A stretch of 32,924 bases of DNA. It comes from a virus. Of the stretch, positions 1 through 5,599 are shown one piece after another (the first letter of the stretch is position 1; every line of letters begins with the position of its first letter). The translations under genes were made by a program, and so were the position numbers. The DNA lies in the IMG/VR virus record IMGVR_UViG_3300045120_000298, positions 1 through 32,924 of that record. One strand, written 5' to 3'. Under the pieces are notes generated by a model. It did not search any database. It was not told the DNA's origin and worked only from the letters and a program-made list of their open reading frames with translations.

Positions 1-498
1 AGAATCCCTCGAGGACACTCACACCGAATCTTGAAACGGCTTAGTGATGCGGGTTTCTGTGAGTTTATTGCTAGCGAACCGCTTGCGTATAGACAGAGGG
101 AGAAGGATAAAGAGAAAACCCCCCCCTCCCCCCCTTCCGCCGTTCCGGCGGTGTCGCCGACAAGCGGCGACGTGCATTTGGTGTGGGGCGAGTACCAAAA
201 GCTGCACCCCCAAGCGAAACTGTCCGCCGAACGCAAGCGGCTGATCGCGAGCCGACTCCGGCTCTACCCGGCCGACATGCTGATCGCGGCCATCCACGGC
301 AACCACGCCGACCCCTACTGCAACGGCGAGAACCCGACCGGCACGACTTACCACGATCTCGGTTTGATCATCCGAAACGCCGACAAGATCGAGAAGTACG
401 CCGCGCTCGCCACCAACGGCCATCGGCCAAACCGCAGCGACGAGGAGATCGAGGAATCGATCCGCCGCATCGAAGCCCAACGAGAAGGAGTGTCATGA
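1..498 (+). CDS. Replication-type helix-turn-helix protein, C-terminal part (5' end outside window)
   Basis: The reading frame is open from the first base of the window, so this is the C-terminal 165 residues of a longer protein. The TTG at 31 is only an internal possible start. The visible part ends a basic segment (HSHRILKRLSDAGFCEF) that looks like the wing of a winged-helix domain, then a Lys/Pro-rich linker, then a helical domain with WGEYQKLHPQAKLSAER and TTYHDLGLIIRNADKIEKY. This two-domain design and the DLGLIxRNADKIE motif recall phage helix-turn-helix replisome-loader proteins; that family assignment is from memory. The stop overlaps the next start (ATGA). The linker is coded by two C runs split by one T. 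Confidence 0.7.
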   Translation, partial: RIPRGHSHRILKRLSDAGFCEFIASEPLAYRQREKDKEKTPPSPPSAVPAVSPTSGDVHLVWGEYQKLHPQAKLSAERKRLIASRLRLYPADMLIAAIHGNHADPYCNGENPTGTTYHDLGLIIRNADKIEKYAALATNGHRPNRSDEEIEESIRRIEAQREGVS

Positions 499-869
499 CG
501 CCGGAACCGTCGAAGGTCACCAACGCCCACGGTGTGGACGAGCCGTGGTGCATCGCCTGTGGCAACACCGGCTACGTCCACCTCGCCGGAGGCACCGGCC
601 GCACCGGAGTGCCGGGCCGGCCGAAGCCGCGCCGGGAGGAGCCGCGCTACTCGACAGGGGGCGCCCCGTGTAAGTGGTGCACGCTTGGCCGCCGGCGCTA
701 CCTGCACGCCCTTGACACCAGCGGGTGGAAGCAGCCGCTGACCGATTTCGAGTGGGACGCGGTGATGCCGGTGGGTGAGCGCAACCCGCACATTTCCGAG
801 GAGACGCGCAAGAAGAACGCCAACCGCTTCCGCATCCTCGGTGCAGCTGTGGCAGGGCGGAAGCTGTGA
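495..869 (+). CDS. Small zinc-ribbon-like protein (124 aa)
   Basis: The ATG at 495 overlaps the upstream stop (ATGA), which fixes the start and implies translational coupling. The protein has two Cys pairs, CIACG at residues 19-23 and CKWC at 59-62, separated by a basic Gly/Pro/Arg-rich stretch. The CxxCGNTG pattern resembles DnaJ-type or ribbon zinc sites, so zinc binding is likely. The C-terminal half (FEWDAVMPVGERNPHISEETRKKNANRF) has no motif I recognise. It sits directly after the replication-type gene, which suggests an early function. No specific role can be assigned. Confidence 0.7.
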   Translation: MTPEPSKVTNAHGVDEPWCIACGNTGYVHLAGGTGRTGVPGRPKPRREEPRYSTGGAPCKWCTLGRRRYLHALDTSGWKQPLTDFEWDAVMPVGERNPHISEETRKKNANRFRILGAAVAGRKL

Positions 870-1156
870 GGGGCTTGTGGGAGGTGCCCAGTGGATGGCC
901 GGTAAAGTTGGTGGGGCAACTGGCCGAAGAACTGTCCGACCTGGACGCCCGCATCCAACGGCTCGAGGGCGGCAGGGTTACGCCGCCCGGCCACCAGGTT
1001 ACCCGTGCCGAGTGGCACACGCCCGGCAGGACGGAGTGGAGCCGTTGGGTGGTGTGCCCCAAGTGCGGCACGTTCCTGAGTGCCAAGCGCACCGATGGCA
1101 CAGTGCCTCCGTGGCCCGAACTCGACGGCTACCAGTGTAGGGCGGACGGGCTGTGA
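866..1156 (+). CDS. Small protein with CPKCG motif (96 aa)
   Basis: The GTG at 866 overlaps the previous stop (GTGA). The N-terminal 40 residues are helical (VGQLAEELSDLDARIQRLEGG), a possible short coiled coil. The C-terminal part has CPKCG at 64-68 and a further Cys at 91, an incomplete zinc knuckle unless it dimerises or uses His. Its own stop overlaps the next GTG in the same way. I do not recognise the family. Its place in a tight chain of coupled small genes supports it being real. Confidence 0.65.
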   Translation: MRGLWEVPSGWPVKLVGQLAEELSDLDARIQRLEGGRVTPPGHQVTRAEWHTPGRTEWSRWVVCPKCGTFLSAKRTDGTVPPWPELDGYQCRADGL

Positions 1157-1458
1157 AGGCCGACAAGGCGACCTACTGGCGGCACCGCGCCGAGGAGGCG
1201 GAGCGCAAGCTTGAGGACATCCACGTCGTGGCCCTGTGGCTGCCAATCGAGTACGTGGACGCGCTGGCCGCGGCGCTGCACATGGCCTACAACGGCACCG
1301 CCGGCGAAAAGACCGGCGGCCTGACGGCGTTCGAGTCGAAGGAACCGAAACGCGATCCCCACGCCGCGAAGGTGCTGACCGATGAGCGTACAGCCATCCT
1401 GAGACGCGCTGACGGGCTCATGACGGCCTTGGAGCATCGCAGGAAGGGTGCAGCATGA
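1153..1458 (+). CDS. Hypothetical helical protein (101 aa)
   Basis: It starts at GTG 1153 in a GTGA overlap and ends overlapping the ATG at 1455. The sequence begins with a charged helix (ATYWRHRAEEAERKLEDIHVVALWL), then a helix rich in Ala and Leu, and ends in an Arg/Lys-rich tail. It has no Cys motif and no membrane segment. Short phage proteins of this look are common between replication and structural genes, but no function is supported. Confidence 0.6.
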   Translation: MKADKATYWRHRAEEAERKLEDIHVVALWLPIEYVDALAAALHMAYNGTAGEKTGGLTAFESKEPKRDPHAAKVLTDERTAILRRADGLMTALEHRRKGAA

Positions 1459-1790
1459 CTGACGAGCCAGAAGGCCGCAGGATCGCTCTGAGCGTTTTGA
1501 GGGCGATGAACCAGGACGGCACCAGCGCGATCCTCAACAACCACGCCAACGTCCTGGACGATCACGAGTCGCGGCTGCAAAGGCTCGAGCAGTTGGCATC
1601 GGCGCCGCTGTACGTGATCCCGGCCCGAGTGCCGACCGACCACGAGCTTGAAAACCGCGAGCTTCGCCGCGAGCTTGGCGCTGCCCTGAAAGAGATCGAC
1701 AGCCTCAAAGAGGAGTTGACGGCGTCGCTCTCGGAAGTCCAGATGTTGCGCGACGTGATCGAACGTGAAGGCATCCAGATCATCGACTGA
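1455..1790 (+). CDS. Coiled-coil hypothetical protein (111 aa)
   Basis: The ATG at 1455 overlaps the preceding stop. Residues about 65-105 (ELENRELRRELGAALKEID and onward) show continuous heptad-like Leu/Ile spacing with charged flanks, which predicts a coiled coil. The N-terminal half carries another short helix (LDDHESRLQRLEQLAS). It could be an oligomerisation factor, but nothing in the sequence names a partner. Ten bases separate it from the next gene, including a GAGGAAG-type ribosome binding site. Confidence 0.6.
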   Translation: MTDEPEGRRIALSVLRAMNQDGTSAILNNHANVLDDHESRLQRLEQLASAPLYVIPARVPTDHELENRELRRELGAALKEIDSLKEELTASLSEVQMLRDVIEREGIQIID

Positions 1791-1799
1791 GGAGGAAGC

Positions 1800-2018
1800 A
1801 TGACGACTCACCTGGTGAACCCCACCCAGCACGACAAGTACCGCTCCCCCGCGGACGACCAGTGGGTGGGGGTGGGTGCCTGCCGCAAGAAGAACATCCC
1901 TTGGGAGGACATGACCCGAGATCCCACCGTCACCAGCTGCCCAGCCTGCCGCAAGACCAAGGCTTGGAAGATGGCGATGGAAGGCCGCCGCGACCTGTCG
2001 CGAGGGGTGGACGCTTGA
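1800..2018 (+). CDS. Small Cys-containing protein (72 aa)
   Basis: The start ATG at 1801 (annotated here with the preceding base position of the frame) follows a GAGGAAGC ribosome binding site. Cysteines at about residues 28, 47 and 50 (GACRKKN and SCPACRKTKAW) with an N-terminal His suggest a compact zinc site. The CPACRKTKAWKMA segment is basic and may contact nucleic acid. The stop overlaps the TTG of the next gene. The family is not recognised. Confidence 0.6.
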   Translation: MTTHLVNPTQHDKYRSPADDQWVGVGACRKKNIPWEDMTRDPTVTSCPACRKTKAWKMAMEGRRDLSRGVDA

Positions 2019-2362
2019 CCGGTCACTCTGGTACTCTCTCGTTTCGATGGGGTCGCTCGCCTGTAAACCGGCTGCAAGCGATCCGCATCGCCGGTGATCA
2101 AGGAGAGTGGTGGCGCACCGCGCTTCTGCTCTCCGATGCCTTTGACTGCCACGACTGGATCGTCATCGGCGGCTCGAAATCGGCCTACTGTCGCCAAATC
2201 CCGATGAACCGACAGCACGCCTATCGACTGGTCACGCTTGCCGGCGCCGGCCTCGCCCAGCCCGGCGTCACGATTCGACAGGCGCTCCTCGAGCTTGGAA
2301 GTTGCGAGCGTGAACGACACCTCTCGAAGCGGGTTTGTCAGGTGACTCCCTTGGCCTCATAA
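2015..2362 (+). CDS. Putative HTH-like protein (115 aa), last gene of left plus-strand unit
   Basis: The chosen start is the TTG at 2015, which overlaps the upstream stop (TTGA) and has a GAGGGGTGG purine-rich stretch just before it. A longer in-frame start would overlap the previous gene by more than 150 bases. Residues about 45-85 (DWIVIGGSKSAYCRQIPMNR, then QHAYRLVTLAGAGLAQPG) look like a helical DNA-binding or ParB-like specificity module: a conserved Trp, then AYRLV in a likely recognition helix. This is inference. The stop codon TAA lies inside the anticodon-like loop of the tRNA-Met-like structure at 2327-2397, so gene and RNA structure overlap. Confidence 0.5.
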   Translation: MTGHSGTLSFRWGRSPVNRLQAIRIAGDQGEWWRTALLLSDAFDCHDWIVIGGSKSAYCRQIPMNRQHAYRLVTLAGAGLAQPGVTIRQALLELGSCERERHLSKRVCQVTPLAS

Positions 2363-2397
2363 GCCAGGGGTGCGGTTCGAGTCCGCGCCCGCTCCTC
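2327..2397 (+). tRNA. tRNA-Met(CAU)-like structure with minimal D arm
   Basis: Acceptor strands 2328-2333 and 2388-2393 pair (AGCGGG/CCCGCT). A T arm at 2371-2387 has a perfect TTCGAGT loop. An arm at 2348-2370 has the seven-base loop CTCATAA, giving anticodon CAU. Odd points: the D arm is only GTC-AGGT-GAC, there are just three bases between the anticodon stem and T arm and these can extend the anticodon stem to 8 bp, the first acceptor pair is A-C, and no CCA is encoded (CTCA follows). It overlaps the end of the upstream coding sequence, whose TAA is in the loop. It could be an unusual phage tRNA, a decayed tRNA, or an attachment-site copy of a tRNA 3' half. Confidence 0.4.
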
Positions 2398-2456
2398 AAC
2401 CCGGCCTCGGAGCTAGGACTGGCCTCCCGGCTCACCGATCGGGGTCGGGTTGCACC

Positions 2457-2765
2457 TTACGAGCTTGGAAGTCGCGCCGCTGCCTCTTTGAGGCGCTTGG
2501 AAGTCTCGCGCTCACGGGCTCGGTTGGCGATGTTCATCACCCGGTTTCGGCCCAGCCCGAGGTGGCGGCCGATCGCGGCGTAGCCGTTGCCCTCTTGGTG
2601 CAGGCGAAGCACGGCCATCCCGAGAGCTTGGCGCACGTCCTCAAGATCGGATTCGAGCCGCCGCTGCTGGCGCTGCAGGTACTTGAGTTGCGCGGCCTCG
2701 CCGGGATTGACTGCGCCCTGTTTGCTGCCGCCCCGTCGCGGCTTGGAAGTCTTGAGAAGGGTCAT
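2457..2765 (-). CDS. Helix-turn-helix protein (102 aa)
   Basis: The basic N-terminus (KTSKPRRGGSK) is followed by a long charged helix (residues about 25-55) and then an HTH typical of resolvase or sigma-like proteins: GNGYAAIGRHLGLGRNRVMN. This gives a small DNA-binding protein with an oligomerisation helix. It is the last gene of the minus-strand region and converges on the plus-strand unit. A TATACT -10 box ends six bases before its ATG, with a hairpin upstream, so it probably has its own promoter and a leaderless mRNA. It may be a regulator of the surrounding region; its target is unknown. Confidence 0.75.
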   Translation of the reverse strand: MTLLKTSKPRRGGSKQGAVNPGEAAQLKYLQRQQRRLESDLEDVRQALGMAVLRLHQEGNGYAAIGRHLGLGRNRVMNIANRARERETSKRLKEAAARLPSS

Positions 2766-2771
2766 GTCACC

Positions 2772-2777
2772 AGTATA
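2772..2777 (-). promoter_or_regulatory. -10 box for leaderless transcription of the HTH gene
   Basis: On the minus strand TATACT is followed by exactly six bases and then the ATG at 2765, so a transcript starting 7 bases after the box would begin at the A of the start codon. No good -35 hexamer is visible. The same box and spacing occur at 7979-7984, upstream of the first minus-strand gene. Confidence 0.45.
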
Positions 2778-2783
2778 GAGGCA

Positions 2784-2813
2784 GAGCCCCCCAGGATCGC
2801 TCCCAGGGGGCTC
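2784..2813 (-). terminator. GC-rich hairpin between two minus-strand genes
   Basis: Perfect 8-bp arms (GAGCCCCC at one side, GGGGGCTC at the other) enclose a 14-base centre that can add a GGA/TCC stem. It lies 10 bases past the stop of the gene ending at 2824 and just upstream of the -10 box at 2772. There is no U run, so it is either a weak intrinsic terminator insulating the upstream genes or an mRNA 3'-end stabiliser. Confidence 0.45.
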
Positions 2814-2823
2814 AGACGCGGCT

Positions 2824-3084
2824 CTAGAAGCTCAGTCCCTCCCGGGTCGCACCGTAGGGGTGCTCAACCGGGGTTGCTGCCATCGCGTAGCCGTGCAGGA
2901 CGGCCGCGATCGTGCCCAGTGCCGACAAGTGCTCGGCCTCGGTTGTGGGGTTGACGACCTCCCACGCTTCCAGCCGCTCGTATCGGCGCTCAAGCTCGCC
3001 TCCGGCGTTGATTCGGAAGTGCGTCTCAAACTGGCCGTTCCAGCCGTAGTGGATGGTCATTGTGATGTTGGGGCGGTCGGTCAT
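2824..3084 (-). CDS. Hypothetical phage protein (86 aa)
   Basis: The ATG at 3084 overlaps the stop of the preceding gene (ATGA), which favours this start over longer upstream ones. The sequence is MTDRPNITMTIHYGWNGQFE..., an apparent alpha/beta fold with beta strands first (TIHYGW, FETHFRI) and a C-terminal helix (EHLSALGTIAAVLHGYAMAA). No catalytic or metal motif is visible. It is the fourth gene of a coupled set (3496 down to 2824). Function unknown. Confidence 0.65.
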   Translation of the reverse strand: MTDRPNITMTIHYGWNGQFETHFRINAGGELERRYERLEAWEVVNPTTEAEHLSALGTIAAVLHGYAMAATPVEHPYGATREGLSF

Positions 3085-3278
3085 AGCTCCTCCTCGGTGG
3101 CCTCGGCGATGCGTCCGGTTGGGCGCACGGTTACCTCGAATAGCTCGTGGGTGTCGGGGTGCTCGGCGATCAAGCGGCCCTCGCTGTCGTCGTGGAAGTA
3201 GACGATCCCATCGCCCGCATCGTTCTCCCAGAACAACCAGTGAATCTTCTCCCGGTTGGTTAGCTCGTTGTGAGTCAT
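3081..3278 (-). CDS. Hypothetical acidic protein (65 aa)
   Basis: This is a short protein coupled by four-base overlaps to both neighbours. It is strongly acidic and aromatic (EKIHWLFWENDAGDGIVYFH), ending in ATEEEL. Small acidic phage proteins are often host-protein inhibitors or DNA mimics, but that is only a general expectation; nothing specific is seen. The pattern of alternating strands suggests a small beta sheet. Confidence 0.6.
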   Translation of the reverse strand: MTHNELTNREKIHWLFWENDAGDGIVYFHDDSEGRLIAEHPDTHELFEVTVRPTGRIAEATEEEL

Positions 3279-3496
3279 GCGAAATCACTCCTCGAATAGC
3301 GGGTGCTGGCGTAGTGGCCGTGGCCCTTGGGATCGAGCTTCTGCATCGCCTCGTTGATCGCGTTGGCTTGGTCGATGCGCTCATCAAGCTCGGACCCTTC
3401 AAGGTGACCATCCGGGATGATGTAGGTGACGATTTCCTCCACCCACGCATCGGCGGCTTCGAGCACGATTCCTAGTGCTTCTGACTTGGTCATCAC
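3275..3496 (-). CDS. Hypothetical helical protein (73 aa)
   Basis: It starts at tandem ATG codons (3496 and 3493) after a strong GGAGGAG ribosome binding site. The protein is mainly helical and acidic (ALGIVLEAADAWVEEIVTYI, then DERIDQANAINEAMQKLD) with a polar C-terminal tail. It is first after tRNA-like element A (3512-3575), whose conserved CCTCC could pair with this ribosome binding site. No family is recognised. Confidence 0.65.
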   Translation of the reverse strand: MMTKSEALGIVLEAADAWVEEIVTYIIPDGHLEGSELDERIDQANAINEAMQKLDPKGHGHYASTRYSRSDFA

Positions 3497-3511
3497 TCCT
3501 CCTTCGATTGC

Positions 3512-3575
3512 CCGGCAGGATTGCCGGAGGCGGTGAGCCGGAATCGAACCGGCTCGGAAGTCACCAGACCACCGC
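3512..3575 (-). ncRNA. tRNA-like minihelix plus hairpin, copy A
   Basis: Read on the minus strand, GCGGT at 3575-3571 pairs with ACCGC at 3534-3530. The arm GAGCCGG/CCGGCTC carries a TTCGATT loop (3548-3542). Together they make 12 bp, the length of a tRNA acceptor plus T stem. The D and anticodon arms are replaced by 15 bases. After the stem comes CTCC, then the hairpin CCGGCAATCCTGCCGG (3527-3512). It fills the gap between the gene ending at 3582 and the gene starting at 3496. Confidence 0.55.
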
Positions 3576-3581
3576 GGCCGA

Positions 3582-4049
3582 TCACCAGCTGGACTGGTAG
3601 TAGTAATCCCCCTTCAAGTCGGGATCGGCTTCCAGGATCTCGGTCAGGATCGCCACGGTGCTTTGGATGTCCTCCATGTACCACTGGTCGATCTCGGTTG
3701 AGCCGAAGAAGAACCCGGACTGCGGCGGCAGGTGCTCGCCTCCCACGGCCACGGGGTCACGGGCTTCCAGCACCCGCTGGCACGTCCCTAGAAGCTCTCG
3801 CAGCTGCTCGGCGGACACCCACGCCTCTTGGCATTCGTCGCGGCCGTCCTGGACGTTTTGAACGAACCAGGCATGAATCGCGTTGGCCTTGCGCCAGTAG
3901 CCCATTTCCTCGGTGATCTCGCACACCTTGGAAGTGTCGATGCGGGTGGGCTTGCCGTCATCGCGGGTGACTGCGATCTCCCACCGGAACTCCCGGTGGT
4001 CCCAGTTCTTCACGTAGGTCTTTCGGTGCAAGTACATATCGAGTCCCAC
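3582..4049 (-). CDS. Conserved phage hypothetical protein (155 aa)
   Basis: The N-terminus MGLDMYLHRKTYVKNW and the motifs YWRKANAIHAWFV and GFFFGSTEIDQWYMEDI match a protein type I recall from many phages and some bacteria, always without known function. The protein is rich in Trp, Tyr and charged residues, has one Cys-containing loop (QDGRDECQEAW), and shows no membrane segment. The start ATG at 4049 is supported by the conserved MGLDMYL beginning and by an AAAGGAG ribosome binding site. It sits alone between tRNA-like elements B and A. Confidence 0.75.
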   Translation of the reverse strand: MGLDMYLHRKTYVKNWDHREFRWEIAVTRDDGKPTRIDTSKVCEITEEMGYWRKANAIHAWFVQNVQDGRDECQEAWVSAEQLRELLGTCQRVLEARDPVAVGGEHLPPQSGFFFGSTEIDQWYMEDIQSTVAILTEILEADPDLKGDYYYQSSW

Positions 4050-4069
4050 GGTTCACTCCTTTTCCATGT

Positions 4070-4129
4070 CCGGCGGTATTGCCGGAGGGGGCGCCCGGGA
4101 CTCGAACCCGGGCGAGATCCAATCGCCCC
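4070..4129 (-). ncRNA. tRNA-like minihelix plus hairpin, copy B
   Basis: On the minus strand GGGGC (4129-4125) pairs with GCCCC (4092-4088). The arm GCCCGGG/CCCGGGC holds a TTCGAGT loop. The total is 12 bp with an 11-base linker in place of the D and anticodon arms. CTCC follows, then the hairpin CCGGCAATACCGCCGG (4085-4070). It begins 7 bases after the stop of the RHH gene and precedes the gene starting at 4049. Confidence 0.55.
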
Positions 4130-4136
4130 GTCACCC

Positions 4137-4292
4137 TCACCGCGTGATCGATTGTGGGTCACTGGCGTACATGATCAGGACGAAGCGCACGAGTTCACCG
4201 ATCGTCATTTCTCGTGCTTCAGCGATCCGCGCGAGATCATCTTTGAGCTTAGGCCCGACGCGGATGTTGATCGTCTCGGTCTTGGTTGCCAT
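4137..4292 (-). CDS. Ribbon-helix-helix (CopG/Arc-type) regulator (51 aa)
   Basis: It was found by reading the minus strand and is too short for most ORF cut-offs. The protein MATKTETINIRVGPKLKDDL continues as an RHH fold: a beta strand (TETINIRV), helix 1 (PKLKDDLARIAEAR), a turn, and helix 2 (TIGELVRFVLIMYAS). RHH proteins bind DNA as dimers through the strand. The ribosome binding site GGAGGCG lies in the end of the upstream gene. It is the third gene of a unit that starts beside a 13-bp palindrome (4658-4670), so it may autoregulate that unit. Confidence 0.8.
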   Translation of the reverse strand: MATKTETINIRVGPKLKDDLARIAEAREMTIGELVRFVLIMYASDPQSITR

Positions 4293-4295
4293 CGG

Positions 4296-4502
4296 TCACG
4301 CCTCCAATGTGCCGTCAGCGATGTCGTCGCGTCGTGTTTGCGTGCCATCGGCGTATCCATCGCTGTACAGACCGTTCTCGCGGCTCGTGTCGAACGGTGT
4401 AGCAGCGGTGACTTCGGGACGCTTCGCGCGGTTGGCGTAGCCGTCTGCGAATCCAAGGTTGTAGCTGCGCTGGGATTCCTGCCATTCAGTGTCAGTCATC
4501 AT
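4296..4502 (-). CDS. Small hypothetical protein with internal repeat (68 aa)
   Basis: Starting at the first of two tandem ATGs (4502) makes an ATGA overlap with the preceding 44-aa gene. A longer frame to 4604 would overlap that gene fully, so it is less likely. The protein shows a duplicated aromatic-Gly-Asp motif, NLGFADGYANR near residue 15 and GLYSDGYADGTQ near residue 44. This looks like two copies of a short helix-turn unit. Function unknown. Confidence 0.6.
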   Translation of the reverse strand: MMTDTEWQESQRSYNLGFADGYANRAKRPEVTAATPFDTSRENGLYSDGYADGTQTRRDDIADGTLEA

Positions 4503-4633
4503 GGCTTGATTACTCGGGTTAGACCTTGGGGTGCTTTGAGGGTGGGCGTGGTGGTCGACGTATGGAGAGGGCATCGTTTTAGATGGCGCTTGTATGCGCC
4601 ACATTCAGGACACCATCCGGTTGGGCTGCTCAT
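4499..4633 (-). CDS. Tiny zinc-knuckle-like protein (44 aa)
   Basis: The ATG at 4633 follows a very good GAGGAGG ribosome binding site five bases away. The stop overlaps the next start (ATGA). The N-terminal half, WCPECGAYKRHLKRCPLH, has CxxC plus a later Cys and His, enough for one zinc knuckle. The C-terminal half is Thr/Pro-rich and probably disordered. It is the first gene after the palindrome at 4658-4670. The strong translation signal supports a real gene despite its size. Confidence 0.6.
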   Translation of the reverse strand: MSSPTGWCPECGAYKRHLKRCPLHTSTTTPTLKAPQGLTRVIKP

Positions 4634-4657
4634 GATCCTCCTCACGTTGGTAAACCC

Positions 4658-4670
4658 ATTGTATCACAAT
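4658..4670 (-). promoter_or_regulatory. Palindromic operator overlapping an extended -10 box
   Basis: ATTGT-GAT-ACAAT is a perfect 5+5 inverted repeat in an otherwise GC-rich region. On the minus strand it contains TGATACAAT, an extended -10 (TGnTACAAT), placed to start transcription near 4651, upstream of the gene at 4633. No -35 is seen. The three-gene unit it would drive ends with an RHH repressor-like protein. Confidence 0.45.
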
Positions 4671-4677
4671 CAGTCCA

Positions 4678-4734
4678 CGGCGGTATTGCCGGAGGGGGCG
4701 GCCGGGACTCGAACCCGGCTAGACCATTCGCCCC
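4678..4734 (-). ncRNA. tRNA-like minihelix plus hairpin, copy C
   Basis: On the minus strand GGGGCG (4734-4729) pairs with CGCCCC (4700-4695), and GCCGGG/CCCGGC carries a TTCGAGT loop. That is 6+6 bp with only a 9-base linker. CTCC follows, then a shortened hairpin with the same AATACC loop (4691-4678). It starts 5 bases after the stop of the gene ending at 4740. Confidence 0.55.
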
Positions 4735-4739
4735 GTCGC

Positions 4740-4901
4740 TCACCGCTCGCGGCTGTCGATCACCTCCCCGGTGTCGGCGTTGACCAGGCGCCAGTAGGCA
4801 CACCGCTCACGGGCGAGCTTGCGGGCTTCTTCTGGCGTGGTGAACGTCGGCCCCAGCACTCGCCAATCTCCCTCGGCGGTCTGGTATTCGATCTCGATCA
4901 T
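4740..4901 (-). CDS. Small hypothetical protein (53 aa)
   Basis: The ATG at 4901 makes an ATGA overlap with the gene upstream. The sequence reads as a compact beta-beta-alpha-beta fold: IEIEYQTAEGDWRVLGPTF, a helix TPEEARKLARERC, then YWRLVNADTGEVID. This pattern is common in small actinophage proteins that I know only as hypotheticals. No active-site motif is visible. Confidence 0.65.
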   Translation of the reverse strand: MIEIEYQTAEGDWRVLGPTFTTPEEARKLARERCAYWRLVNADTGEVIDSRER

Positions 4902-5134
4902 CGCTCGCCCTCCGTCTCGGCTCGGTGGTGTCCCTGCGCTCGTTCGAGTATGTCGTCCCACGACAAGCCGTTGTGATCGCAGAAGTGATGTAGGTCGCAG
5001 ATCAGATCGGCCACCGCGTACTCCGGTTCGAGTTGTCCGGCCTCGGTGTAGTCGATCGCGTCGGGGCTTCCCTCGATCGCCGCCGCGCCCCAAGCGGCTC
5101 GCTGCTCGTTGGTGGGCTCTGAGGGATCTCGCAT
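4898..5134 (-). CDS. Hypothetical acidic protein (78 aa)
   Basis: The ATG at 5134 follows the string GGAGGCGTGACCG, identical to the leader of the RHH gene. The protein is acidic and helical, with VADLICDLHHFCDHNGLSWD near the centre. This resembles small phage proteins with a Cys/His cluster (C, HH, C, H) that might bind a metal. The C-terminus is charged (RAQGHHRAETEGER). Function unknown. Confidence 0.65.
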   Translation of the reverse strand: MRDPSEPTNEQRAAWGAAAIEGSPDAIDYTEAGQLEPEYAVADLICDLHHFCDHNGLSWDDILERAQGHHRAETEGER

Positions 5135-5137
5135 CGG

Positions 5138-5599
5138 TCACGCCTCCTGGTTGTGGGTAAACCCTGCCATCGCCATCGCGACGGCCTCTAGCGTCCGCTC
5201 AAGCTCGTCACGATCCACCTCGGCCACCTCGGCCCGGTTGATTGCGACCTGTTCGCGCTCCTCGGCGTGGCGTAGCGCCGCCTCGGCCTCGTTGCGCTTG
5301 ACGTGCGCTCGTTGGTACATGCCATCCACCACGTCGAGATCGTGCCGCAATCCCTCGATCTCGGTCATGGCGTGGATGTGAACGAACCCCTTAAGACGAT
5401 CGATCTCGGCCACGTGGCGGTCGATCATTCCCTGCGATTCTTCCAGCTGCGACATCCGCACGTCTAGCTCGCGCTCAAGCTCGGCCCGCGCGGCCTCTAG
5501 CTCGTGGGCGTGCTGGAACCATGAAACCGCAGAATCCTGCCACCGCTTGCGGCTTGCAAGGATGATGGCGGGGTCAGTGTCAATGTCGAAATCGCTCAT
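5138..5599 (-). CDS. Long coiled-coil protein (153 aa)
   Basis: Nearly the whole protein after residue 30 is predicted coiled coil: HAHELEAARAELERELDVRM, then segments rich in Glu, Arg and Leu through residue 145, with few helix breakers. The likely role is structural or scaffolding, perhaps dimerising with another early protein; no partner is evident. The ATG at 5599 overlaps the upstream stop (ATGA). The upstream extension in the same frame is rejected because it overlaps the zinc-ribbon gene. Confidence 0.7.
   Translation of the reverse strand: MSDFDIDTDPAIILASRKRWQDSAVSWFQHAHELEAARAELERELDVRMSQLEESQGMIDRHVAEIDRLKGFVHIHAMTEIEGLRHDLDVVDGMYQRAHVKRNEAEAALRHAEEREQVAINRAEVAEVDRDELERTLEAVAMAMAGFTHNQEA

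Noticed and set aside
2398-2451. Bidirectional terminator between the converging units (AACCCG/CGGGTT)
   Set aside because: Only a 6-bp stem around a 42-base interior without U tracts; too weak to call.
3526-4734. Complete tRNA genes at the TTCGA-type loops on the minus strand
   Set aside because: The acceptor strands pair across only 44-50 bases, with no room for D or anticodon arms, and coding genes begin or end just outside.
3828-4976. 382-codon plus-strand frame across the small minus-strand genes
   Set aside because: It runs over several well-supported minus-strand genes and the tRNA-like elements, and has no recognisable domain.
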